Positions 8,439 through 16,103 of a stretch of 64,000 bases of DNA are shown one piece after another (the stretch's first letter is position 1; every line of letters begins with the position of its first letter). The notes beneath the pieces are model-generated. The model saw only the letters and a list, made by a program, of their open reading frames with translations, made no database searches and was not told where the DNA came from. Position numbers and translations under genes: made by a program. The stretch covers positions 310,001-374,000 of the forward strand of contig NZ_JALDNB010000002.1 in assembly GCF_022699665.1 (NCBI RefSeq), written 5' to 3'. Origin of the DNA: Chryseobacterium aahli. GTDB lineage: Bacteria; Bacteroidota; Bacteroidia; Flavobacteriales; Weeksellaceae.

Positions 8439-9347
8439 CTAAAAAAAACTCAGTTTAGATTTGACTTCATTGCAGTTTTGTTCTAAATTTTTGGTAATTT
8501 CATTGATTGCCACAGATGTTTTGTTTTCAGAAAAAGGTTCGCCAAAGAGATTTGCGAGTTTATTGATCGTTAAAAAAGCAGTACTGATAATTACCATAAT
8601 AGGGATTGCGAGTAACTCAAAACCACTCTCTTCACCACCCAGATCGATATCACCAATAAATAACGGAATGAGAATAACATAAAAACCTACAATGATTTTT
8701 GTAAATGCGCTATAAATCATTAAAAATGGAGTATTCTTGATTCGTTCAGCTTTTCCCTGAATATCATAAAAACGATTGATGTGCTGCATTAAATCAGACT
8801 TTTCAATATTTGATTGTCTTAAAAAGCTATTCTCAATACTTTTTGAGATTGCGATTAATATTTCGGTGGATATTTTATGCTTTAAATTTATTCCAAAACT
8901 ATTTACAAAATCTACTTCTTTAGTCTGAAATATAGGTTTTGGATTATTATGCATTTCATTTTTAAACTGCCTGATGTACAAAATAGTGAGATCAATTAAA
9001 TCTTCCGCATTTTTCTTCTGCACTTCAGAATCTGTTACATTAAAATGCTCTTTATTTTGGTAGTAAACATAAATTTTCGTCACAAAACTTCTGGTATTAT
9101 TGGTCAATTCGCCAAATATTTTTCGACCTTCCCACCATCTGTCGTAAGCAGAATTCATCCTGAAACCTAGAAAGAATGCCACAGCCAAACCAAAAACAGA
9201 GCCTATCTGACCAGAAATTTTATAGATATGATCCCCAAAATATTCTTCTAATCCTAAAACCACACAAGAATATAAGCTTGTAACGATGATAAAAGGTGCT
9301 GCAATTTTAAGCAATTGCAGCAAACCTTGTTTTTCAGTATTAATCAT
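8439..9347 (-). CDS. bestrophin-family (UPF0187) ion channel protein
   Basis: 302 aa. The N-terminal region has two membrane helices and the conserved segment FRMNSAYDRWWEGRKIFGEL, typical of bacterial bestrophin homologues; two further helices lie near residues 210-270. Bacterial members form pentameric channels (cation-selective in the Klebsiella homologue). It is the last gene of the eight-gene run that begins with thioredoxin, 3 bp after the DUF2231-like gene, so it is almost certainly co-transcribed. Confidence 0.9.
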   Translation of the reverse strand: MINTEKQGLLQLLKIAAPFIIVTSLYSCVVLGLEEYFGDHIYKISGQIGSVFGLAVAFFLGFRMNSAYDRWWEGRKIFGELTNNTRSFVTKIYVYYQNKEHFNVTDSEVQKKNAEDLIDLTILYIRQFKNEMHNNPKPIFQTKEVDFVNSFGINLKHKISTEILIAISKSIENSFLRQSNIEKSDLMQHINRFYDIQGKAERIKNTPFLMIYSAFTKIIVGFYVILIPLFIGDIDLGGEESGFELLAIPIMVIISTAFLTINKLANLFGEPFSENKTSVAINEITKNLEQNCNEVKSKLSFF

Positions 9348-9350
9348 GTA

Positions 9351-9833
9351 TTAATCTTCATCTTGTTTCTCGGAACTCACAGAAGAATTACCATTATTCC
9401 GAATTTCTGTGTGTCTTATTTTGCCACCGGTAGTTCCAGCTTGTTTTGCAAAATACAAAACAACTAAGGAAAAGATAATGGTTACAAATGAAATGATGTT
9501 TGAAAATGATTTCTTTTTAAAATTTGCCCAAAACCCGATGAGTGAAATAGCTCCTAAAATATAAGAAAGAAACGCAAAAGTTTCTGCCACCTCCTCATGA
9601 ATTTTGATGAATTTCTCATCAATCCCTTTCAAATTTTCTACTGTTTCTTCTGCTCCCTCACCAGTTGCAAAAGCAGGTACTGTTAAAATCGCACCTAAAA
9701 TAAATATAGCGTAAGAAGTACGCTTAACGATTTCAGATTTAAAAATAAATCCACCGAGCATGATTAAAAGCCCTGTAACAGGAAATATAATAGGTAAATG
9801 ATTTAACAATAAATGCCAATGTGCATCATTCAT
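9351..9833 (-). CDS. DUF2231-like four-helix membrane protein
   Basis: 160 aa, four transmembrane helices. The N-terminal MNDAHWHLLLNHLPIIFPV has the H-x6-H-x2-P pattern of DUF2231-type proteins, in which the paired histidines might bind heme or metal. The tail after the last helix is hydrophilic and acidic (SSVSSEKQDED). It lies 49 bp after the VIT1 gene and 3 bp before bestrophin, pointing to one transcript. Confidence 0.8.
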   Translation of the reverse strand: MNDAHWHLLLNHLPIIFPVTGLLIMLGGFIFKSEIVKRTSYAIFILGAILTVPAFATGEGAEETVENLKGIDEKFIKIHEEVAETFAFLSYILGAISLIGFWANFKKKSFSNIISFVTIIFSLVVLYFAKQAGTTGGKIRHTEIRNNGNSSVSSEKQDED

Positions 9834-9882
9834 AATATTTAAAATTTAAATGTTAAAAAAATAATAGAATTAAAATGTAGAC

Positions 9883-10578
9883 TTACTCTAAATTCACTCC
9901 AAAAAAATGCCCCACTAAAGCGGTAACAGCCATCGCTACAGTTCCCCAGAAACAGATTCTCAGAACAGATTTTTTGATATCGGATCCACCAATTTTAGCA
10001 GATATAGCGCCTAAAATCATCAGGAATATTATTGAAAATCCGTATTGATAATAGACCATTTCCTTTTCCGGAGCGAAGATCGCCAAGATCATCGGTAGCA
10101 ATGCGCCAGCGAGGAAAGAAAGGAATGATGCGACAGCTGCCAAAAAAGGTTTTGCCTGAGTAATTTCATTAATTCCCAATTCATCTTTTGCGTGTGCTTC
10201 TAAGGCGTTATGTAAGGTAAGTTCTGTTGCTACCTGCAAAGCTGTTTGCTTGCTGACTCCTCTTTTTTCATAGATCTTTGCCAATTCCTGCAATTCAATC
10301 TCAGGTATTTCTTCCAGCTCTTTTTTTTCTCTTTGCAAGTCTGCGGTTTCGGTGTCAGATTGCGAACTCACCGACACATATTCTCCGGCAGCCATCGACA
10401 TTGCCCCGGCAATCATCCCAGCGAGGGCAGTCAAAATAATGACATCTCGACTAGGATTAGCAGCAGCAATACCAATCACAATACTTGTAGTAGAAAGCAA
10501 ACCGTCGTTGGCTCCTAATACAGAAGCACGAAGCCAGCCTACCCTATTGACATAATGTTTTTCTAATGGATAATGCAT
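9883..10578 (-). CDS. VIT1/CCC1 family transporter (Fe2+/Mn2+)
   Basis: 231 aa. The N-terminal helix pair carries LGANDGLLSTTSIVIG and GAMSMAAGEYVSVSSQSD, both signatures of VIT1/CCC1. The charged cytosolic segment (residues about 77-130, with EKKELEEIPEIELQELAK) corresponds to the metal-binding domain, followed by three C-terminal helices. Family members move Fe2+ or Mn2+ out of the cytosol. Here it sits in an operon with envelope redox proteins, which suggests metal export to the periplasm. Confidence 0.92.
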   Translation of the reverse strand: MHYPLEKHYVNRVGWLRASVLGANDGLLSTTSIVIGIAAANPSRDVIILTALAGMIAGAMSMAAGEYVSVSSQSDTETADLQREKKELEEIPEIELQELAKIYEKRGVSKQTALQVATELTLHNALEAHAKDELGINEITQAKPFLAAVASFLSFLAGALLPMILAIFAPEKEMVYYQYGFSIIFLMILGAISAKIGGSDIKKSVLRICFWGTVAMAVTALVGHFFGVNLE

Positions 10579-10582
10579 AATT

Positions 10583-11350
10583 TTAAAGATTTAAAACCAA
10601 ACCCAAACCGACAGATTTCGACTGGATGACAGGATAAATGAAAGTTACACCTTTTGATTCGTTGTTATTAAAAATCTTATTGACGATGGGAAATATCCAA
10701 TAAGCTATCTCAGTACTTAAGATACCAAATCCAGCACCTGCAACCACATCTCCTACCCAATGTTTATCATTTAATGCTCTGTAAACTCCTGTGAAAATTG
10801 CAATGGGATATCCTGACAATGCAATCCATATATTTTCGTCCTGATATTCTCTAAAAAGAAAATGTGCAGAAGAAAAAGCAGTCGCTGTATGTCCGGAAGG
10901 AAAAGACAAATTATTAGATCCATCAGGGCGCTCTTCTTTTACCAAATGTTTTAAAGGCAAAGTAAATGCAGCAGAAATAAGCTGAGAAGTACCGTATATA
11001 ATCGTTCTCTCTTTAAAATTATGCTTTCCCTTAATGCCTGCAAGATTATAGCCATAAACCATTGCCGCAGGCAAATATTGGGTATAGTTATCAAGCGTAA
11101 TATGCTTAGGTTGATGTTCACCGATTTCATATTTTGTAGAGCTGTTTAGGTTTTTGAGTGCATCAGAATTTAAACTTATGACGCCAAAACTTATAAACAC
11201 TGTTGGAATTATCAGTTTTTTATAAGAGGTTTTGTAGACCTTATCATCATATTTTTCCAGACTCTGCTTGATGATTCTCGTTGAATCATTATTAACCTGT
11301 CCAAAACAAATGTTTGCACAGGTTACAATGATTAATATTAATAACTTCAT
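10583..11350 (-). CDS. secreted or membrane PAP2-family phosphatase
   Basis: 255 aa with a signal peptide (MKLLILIIVTCANICFG). The three PAP2 motifs are present: K-x6-RP (KHLVKEERP), PSGH (SFPSGHTATAF) and R-x5-H-x3-D (YRALNDKHWVGD; the usual Ser before Arg is Tyr). Such enzymes hydrolyse lipid phosphates or pyrophosphates at the periplasmic face. It overlaps neither neighbour but is only 2 bp from DUF3570 and 4 bp from VIT1, so the three are tightly coupled. Confidence 0.9.
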   Translation of the reverse strand: MKLLILIIVTCANICFGQVNNDSTRIIKQSLEKYDDKVYKTSYKKLIIPTVFISFGVISLNSDALKNLNSSTKYEIGEHQPKHITLDNYTQYLPAAMVYGYNLAGIKGKHNFKERTIIYGTSQLISAAFTLPLKHLVKEERPDGSNNLSFPSGHTATAFSSAHFLFREYQDENIWIALSGYPIAIFTGVYRALNDKHWVGDVVAGAGFGILSTEIAYWIFPIVNKIFNNNESKGVTFIYPVIQSKSVGLGLVLNL

Positions 11351-11352
11351 TT

Positions 11353-12531
11353 TTACTTAAATCTTAAGTTAAGCGAAATAATGTCCGACTTCATACCGAT
11401 GGATTTCGTGTAATGACCATATCTGATTTCCAGCATATTGAGTCGCTGTATTCCGAATAATCCGTTTTTTGGATTGATGCGGATTCCGGCTCCATAAAAA
11501 TGACTATTGAAGGTTGAAAGATCATAGTTGCTGGTATAAAAATCATTAAAAGCGGTATGTTGCTGATTGGGCAGAAAATATTTCGCACCACTTTGAGAAT
11601 AGTATCTGTAAAACGGACTCACCGATACGAAAGGTGAAATTTTCACAGGCGTTTCTATATTGATGGTATGAGATTTTAGTCCCCAATCGTCGGTGTAATA
11701 GCGGTAATAACTTCGCAGAATTATTTTATCTCCAAAGAAATAATTGGCTCGAATCCCTACCGGAAGTTTAAATCTTTTGTCCGGCAAAGCTTCCTGATGC
11801 ACAGAACCATCGGTAAAATAAACCCTGTGAAAAGGCAGGCTGAGATAACCTGTCTGTTGAACGGCATCAGTCATTAATTCCAGTTGAAAATTCTTATTAA
11901 TGATCTGTGAATAGGATAGCGAAAATGCAAACGTATTTCTTCCGCTCGTCCCAGTACTTTGTACTGAAGAATCTTCCCTCAGTTCTATTGGTGCAATCAT
12001 CGATACCTGATCGATAAATGTCTGAAATCTTGCGGTAAACTCGCCCATTCTGTTAGCTGTCTTTTGAGCAAAACCAATATTTGCACCCATCGACTGATAA
12101 TCATATTCTCCGGAATATGAAACGCCAGCCATTATCGTGCTTCCTTTTGATTCGTTTTCACGGCTCCAGCCAAGTGAAGGATAAAATCTGGTGTCTGCAC
12201 TTGAAGCTGAAGAATTGGCTTTCAGATCAATCATATCTGACGATGCAGAAGTATAATGGTCTATCCCAAGATCAAACGTAAACTTATTCTTTCTGAATTT
12301 TTTGTCATATTTTACCATAACGACATCTATGGAATTGGAAATATCTGTGAGCTTTTCTGAACCAACACCGCCAGTTACCGCAGCATTGTTTCCGTCTTGT
12401 TTATAATAGCTTGATACGAGATTGATCTCATCCAGACTCAGTTTTTTTGATGGTTCGGTATTGGTATTTTCCTGTGCCTGAGCATGGAAAAATCCGAAAA
12501 GCGCAATGATGCTTATAATTACTTTTTTCAT
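11353..12531 (-). CDS. DUF3570 outer-membrane beta-barrel protein
   Basis: 392 aa. The signal peptide MKKVIISIIALFGFFHAQAQ precedes alternating aromatic strands (for example TFDLGIDHYTSASSDMID, YRYYTDDWGLKSHTINIET) and the C-terminus ISLNLRFK, typical of an outer-membrane barrel. The family occurs with DUF4266, ApbE and thioredoxin genes, as here; the function is not established. It follows the DUF4266 gene by 25 bp. Confidence 0.87.
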   Translation of the reverse strand: MKKVIISIIALFGFFHAQAQENTNTEPSKKLSLDEINLVSSYYKQDGNNAAVTGGVGSEKLTDISNSIDVVMVKYDKKFRKNKFTFDLGIDHYTSASSDMIDLKANSSASSADTRFYPSLGWSRENESKGSTIMAGVSYSGEYDYQSMGANIGFAQKTANRMGEFTARFQTFIDQVSMIAPIELREDSSVQSTGTSGRNTFAFSLSYSQIINKNFQLELMTDAVQQTGYLSLPFHRVYFTDGSVHQEALPDKRFKLPVGIRANYFFGDKIILRSYYRYYTDDWGLKSHTINIETPVKISPFVSVSPFYRYYSQSGAKYFLPNQQHTAFNDFYTSNYDLSTFNSHFYGAGIRINPKNGLFGIQRLNMLEIRYGHYTKSIGMKSDIISLNLRFK

Positions 12532-12556
12532 TTTAATTCTTTTTAAATATTAGTAA

Positions 12557-12787
12557 TTAATTGCATCCACACCCACCGCCAACTTTGCCGGCATTTGCTC
12601 CTGAAGAACCTTCACGATAAGATTGGAAACTCAGTTCTGTTTTTTCAATTGTTCGGTTTCCCAAAACCATTTCAGCATCGTTGAGTTTACTTTTTTCGTA
12701 TTCTTTTACTGTTGTACAAGAATGGATCATTGAAAGGGCAAAAAAGACAACTAAGCCCATTATTATTTTTATTGAAATATTTTTCAT
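12557..12787 (-). CDS. DUF4266 lipoprotein ending GGGCGCN
   Basis: 76 aa. The lipobox is MIHSC (Cys about residue 24), so the mature protein is a lipid-anchored peptide of about 53 residues. The C-terminal segment reads SYREGSSGANAGKVGGG then CGCN. The Cys-Gly-Cys tail could bind metal or form a disulfide handled by the thioredoxin of the same operon. EGSSGANAG resembles the ApbE flavinylation motif (D-G-x-S/T-G-A-T/S), but the acceptor position is Asn, so flavinylation there is not supported. Neighbour order Trx-ApbE-DUF4266-DUF3570 is the family's usual context. Confidence 0.85.
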   Translation of the reverse strand: MKNISIKIIMGLVVFFALSMIHSCTTVKEYEKSKLNDAEMVLGNRTIEKTELSFQSYREGSSGANAGKVGGGCGCN

Positions 12788-12883
12788 TGGAAATTATTGT
12801 TTGATTATTAAAAATCAAATGAAACTGTTGATTTCATTTGGAATTCTTAAATTGATTATATTGATTAAATAACGTCTTTGATC

Positions 12884-13810
12884 TTATTTAAAATTGATAT
12901 TTTTGGATGAATGAATCTTGTTGTGATCATCGATAATGATGCATTCTAAATGATTGATCTGATTCACAAGACCAATTGCCGCATCAACTCCCATAATCGT
13001 GACGGGCGTTGCCATCGCATCAGCAATCTCGGCATTCGGACAAATAATAGTCACACTTTTAATCCCGGAAACAGGCATTCCCGTTTTGGGATTGATGGTG
13101 TGAGAATATTTTTTACCGTCTATCACTACAAATTTCTCGTAATTGCCGGAAGTTGCCACGGAAGTATTGGTGATGTTCATATAAGAAAACGGAAGCGCAG
13201 CATTGTCGGGATCTGCAATCCCTATTGTCCACGGTTTTCCGTCTGCCTGTGATCCCCAAGTTGTAAGATCTCCGGAAGCATTTACTACCGCCGAAGCAAC
13301 ATCTCTTTGTAAAAGAATTCTTTTCGCCATTTCAGCAGCATAACCTTTACCAATACCTCCAAAACCTATTCGCATTCCTTTTTCTTTCAAAAAAACCGTT
13401 TGATTTTCTTCTTTCAAAAGAATGTTTTTATAATTGACGAGTTTGAGATGTTTTTTTACTAATTCAGGATCGGGAAGCTGTACCATTTCACGGTCAAAGT
13501 TCCAAAAGGCTTTATCGATTCCACCATAAGAAATATCAAAATAACCATCAGTTATATCACTGATTCGCAGGCTTCTTTCGATCAACTGAAAAACCTCAGC
13601 ATCTACTTTTACAGGTTTTATTCCTGCATTTTTGTTGATGAGATTGGTTTGACTGTCATCGCTGTAAGTCGTTAGCAATTTTTCAATCCTAACGATTTCC
13701 GAAATAGCCGCTTCTATATGTTTTAAAGCAACTGTTTCACTTTCATCAACGACTGTGATTTCAAACATATTTCCCATCAATTTTTGGGATTTGCGAAACT
13801 CTTTCTGCAT
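12884..13810 (-). CDS. apbE: FAD:protein FMN transferase (ApbE)
   Basis: 308 aa. It has the ApbE pattern: LLTTYSDDSQTNLIN near residue 45, FDISYGGIDKAFW, the GGIGKGYAAE nucleotide loop, VNASGDLTTWG and HTINPKTGMPVSG. The enzyme moves FMN from FAD to Thr or Ser of exported proteins in a Mg2+-dependent reaction. No signal peptide or lipobox is visible at the N-terminus (MQKEFRKSQKLMGNMFEI), so the location is uncertain. It lies 6 bp downstream of the thioredoxin gene and 96 bp upstream of the DUF4266 gene. No classical NqrC or RnfG substrate is in the window. Confidence 0.93.
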   Translation of the reverse strand: MQKEFRKSQKLMGNMFEITVVDESETVALKHIEAAISEIVRIEKLLTTYSDDSQTNLINKNAGIKPVKVDAEVFQLIERSLRISDITDGYFDISYGGIDKAFWNFDREMVQLPDPELVKKHLKLVNYKNILLKEENQTVFLKEKGMRIGFGGIGKGYAAEMAKRILLQRDVASAVVNASGDLTTWGSQADGKPWTIGIADPDNAALPFSYMNITNTSVATSGNYEKFVVIDGKKYSHTINPKTGMPVSGIKSVTIICPNAEIADAMATPVTIMGVDAAIGLVNQINHLECIIIDDHNKIHSSKNINFK

Positions 13811-13816
13811 TTTTTA

Positions 13817-14260
13817 TTATTTTTTCTGATAAAAACTTCGGATCTCATTGCTGAAAGCAAGTGCGTCCTGCGATGGCAAACCTTCCCATGTTTTCAGAAC
13901 TTTTCCTGCAGAATCTAATAAAATTGTATACGGAAATAAACCTTTTGGGTTATAGAGATCTGCCAAAACAACATTCTCTTTTTTAATTTCTGCAGAAGGT
14001 TGATTTTTCTCGCTTCTCGGAAAATCAGCATTAATGAATTCTATGATTTGATCTTTTGACAATTGCTTGAAATCCTCTTTTTCGATCAGATTTTTATGAA
14101 GTTTTATACACGGAATACACCAATCTGAACCGGAAAAATTGAGCAGAATGAGTTCGTTATTTTCCGAAGCCTTTTTTTTCGCCTTTTCTAAACGAGTCTG
14201 TGCGTTGGCGGGTACAATTGTTAATAGAGCCATAATTATGGCTATAAAGTATGTTTTCAT
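13817..14260 (-). CDS. periplasmic thioredoxin-fold protein
   Basis: 147 aa with a signal peptide (MKTYFIAIIMALLTIVPANA). The thioredoxin active site is WCIPCIKLH (Cys-x-x-Cys), preceded by LILLNFSGSD; the cis-Pro segment is GLFPYTILLD. It probably acts on disulfides outside the cytoplasm. As the first gene of the ApbE/DUF4266/DUF3570 run it is a plausible reductant or oxidant of the CGC tail of the DUF4266 lipoprotein (inference from context). Confidence 0.9.
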   Translation of the reverse strand: MKTYFIAIIMALLTIVPANAQTRLEKAKKKASENNELILLNFSGSDWCIPCIKLHKNLIEKEDFKQLSKDQIIEFINADFPRSEKNQPSAEIKKENVVLADLYNPKGLFPYTILLDSAGKVLKTWEGLPSQDALAFSNEIRSFYQKK

Positions 14261-14342
14261 TTTTTGAATTTAAATTATAGAATCAATTAGGTCTGAATAT
14301 TTTAATAATATTCAGATCATATTTATTTAACCGATAAAATAA

Positions 14343-14720
14343 TTAGGCTCTTGGCGGCTGCCAAATAGAATGCAAGTAACCTTTGATGTAGAAATCTACA
14401 TCAAAAGCAGGAATATTGTGAACCTTAAAATATTTGTAATCACTACCCAATATCTCAAATGAAAAATCTGAATTGAGAGTGAATACTAAAGATAATGTAG
14501 AATGTAAAATAAATGGGAGCTTTCGGTCGGTTTTATAATCTGCATCTTTTACTGGATGGTCATAATGAATTTTGAAAAACGCCAGCAAGCTCATTTCTGG
14601 GTTGAGCTTTTTGTGCTCACTGTAATGCTCCACGAGGGTAGGAAATTTCAACAGTTGATTGAGTTCAGTCGTCGAAACCAAATACAGAGAAAGCAATAAT
14701 ATGGAAAGCCATTTTTTCAC
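14343..14720 (-). CDS. small secreted hypothetical protein ending IWQPPRA
   Basis: 125 aa with a signal peptide (MKKWLSILLLSLYLVSTTE). The rest contains EHKKLNPEMSLLAFFKIHY, DYKYFKVHN and the C-terminal SIWQPPRA. Small Bacteroidota proteins of this shape and ending are often found beside metal-efflux genes; I know the pattern but no function. It lies 82 bp upstream of the thioredoxin gene on the same strand and may be the first gene of that transcript. Confidence 0.65.
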   Translation of the reverse strand: MKKWLSILLLSLYLVSTTELNQLLKFPTLVEHYSEHKKLNPEMSLLAFFKIHYDHPVKDADYKTDRKLPFILHSTLSLVFTLNSDFSFEILGSDYKYFKVHNIPAFDVDFYIKGYLHSIWQPPRA

Positions 14721-14813
14721 ACATCAAAATTATATAATGTTTCGTTAAGAACGATTACAAATAAAGAAAAAGGCTAATATACCATGTGATTTCCCGAGCA
14801 TAAAATTCTAGTT

Positions 14814-14822
14814 ATGTGTGAT
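14814..14822. promoter_or_regulatory. ATGTGTGAT half-site upstream of GH130 operon
   Basis: The 9-mer ATGTGTGAT lies 82 bp before the first start codon of the plus-strand operon. The same 9-mer is the right arm of the inverted repeat upstream of the BON gene. A related ATGTGAT is present 30 bp before it. Possible shared regulator site; a single half-site is weak evidence. Confidence 0.25.
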
Positions 14823-14903
14823 ATATACAAAAACTACAAAGACTCTTGCAACGTTTTTCGTTTACAATAGACCAACTTTACTTTAAGCCAAAATCAATAC
14901 AAA

Positions 14904-15035
14904 ATGTCAAAAGAAAAAGATAATAAAAAATCTACGGATAAAACGGTTGCTTCTAAAACAACAAAAGAAAAACGTGTTGATAAACTAGCAAAACGTAAAG
15001 AAAAAGAAGATCAAAATAAACTAAAGGATCAATAA
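14904..15035 (+). CDS. 43-aa Lys-rich small protein coupled to GH130
   Basis: An ATG frame of 43 codons, too short for routine calling. The product is almost wholly hydrophilic (MSKEKDNKKSTDKTV, then KEKRVDKLAKRKEK), highly basic and probably disordered or a single charged helix. Its TAA overlaps the ATG of the GH130 gene by one base (TAATG), a translational-coupling arrangement, which is the main reason to believe it. It may bind nucleic acid or simply couple translation. Confidence 0.55.
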   Translation: MSKEKDNKKSTDKTVASKTTKEKRVDKLAKRKEKEDQNKLKDQ

Positions 15036-16093
15036 TGATCGCTGTAAAAAAGGAGGGAATCCTACTTAAAAAAACAGAATTAGACTTTGAATATGATGGC
15101 GTACTGAATCCTGCTGTTATAAAAGATGGTAACGAAATACATCTTTTTTACAGAGCAGTAGCCAAAGGAAATATTTCTACAATTGGTTATTGCTCACTTT
15201 TAAATCCTTTAGAGGTTCAGGAAAGATATGAATATCCGATATTACAACCTGAATTTGAATATGAGAAACATGGTATTGAAGATCCCAGAATCATTAAAAT
15301 TGAAGATGTTTTCTATCTTACCTACACAGCCTATGATGGCATCAATGCTTTGGGAGCCTTAGCGATTTCTAAAGATCTAAAAAACTGGAAGAAATTGGGA
15401 ATTATCGTTCCTGAAATTACCTTTGAAGAATTTAAATATTTCTCAGAAATCGACAAATCACATGATGAAAAATATATTCGCTTCAACGAATTTCAGATAA
15501 GTCATCAGGAAAATACGGAAGAAGTTTATTTATGGTGTAAGAATCTCGTCTTTTTTCCAAGGAAAATTAATAATAAATTTTATTTCCTGATTCGTATTAA
15601 ACCTGATGTACAATTAGTCGCCGGCATTGAAAAAATTGAAGATTTAACATCTAAGTTCTGGAACAACTATTTTCATAAATTCAAAGAACATATCGTGCTG
15701 TCACCTAAGCATGAGCACGAGATCAGCTATATCGGAAGTGGTTGTCCCCCTATTGAAACAGAGCGAGGATGGCTTATTATTTATCATGGTGTACATGATT
15801 CCGTTGAAGGGTATGTATATTCAGCATGTGCAGCCTTGCTGGATCTAAATAATCCCGGAAAGGAAATTTCGAGACTTCCCTATCCTCTTTTCAAACCGCA
15901 AGAAAAATGGGAATTGAAAGGTGAAGTTAATAATGTATGTTTTCCTACAGGCGCTGTGGTTGAAGATGATACGCTATATATTTATTACGGTGTTGCTGAT
16001 CAAAGAATTGCAGTCGTTTCGTTGAGCATTTCAGAACTACTGGATGAACTGATTATCTATAAGTATCCAGATAATGAAGATAATAACCTTTAA
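15035..16093 (+). CDS. glycoside hydrolase family 130 enzyme (mannoside phosphorylase type)
   Basis: 352 aa five-bladed propeller. It has ILLKKTELDFEYDGVLNPAV, FYRAVAKGN, YEKHGIEDPRI, TYTAYDG and GSGCPPIETERGWLIIYHG, all GH130 landmarks; the Asp in EDPRI is the family's catalytic acid. GH130 enzymes phosphorolyse or hydrolyse beta-mannosides. There is no signal peptide, so the substrate is intracellular. It overlaps the 43-aa ORF by one base and is followed at once by a glycosyltransferase, suggesting synthesis and turnover of one intracellular oligosaccharide. Confidence 0.9.
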   Translation: MIAVKKEGILLKKTELDFEYDGVLNPAVIKDGNEIHLFYRAVAKGNISTIGYCSLLNPLEVQERYEYPILQPEFEYEKHGIEDPRIIKIEDVFYLTYTAYDGINALGALAISKDLKNWKKLGIIVPEITFEEFKYFSEIDKSHDEKYIRFNEFQISHQENTEEVYLWCKNLVFFPRKINNKFYFLIRIKPDVQLVAGIEKIEDLTSKFWNNYFHKFKEHIVLSPKHEHEISYIGSGCPPIETERGWLIIYHGVHDSVEGYVYSACAALLDLNNPGKEISRLPYPLFKPQEKWELKGEVNNVCFPTGAVVEDDTLYIYYGVADQRIAVVSLSISELLDELIIYKYPDNEDNNL

Positions 16094-16103
16094 AAAAATT
16101 AGA

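Noticed and set aside
12950..13252. 100-codon plus-strand frame
   Set aside because: Opposite strand of ApbE, overlapping its conserved motifs.
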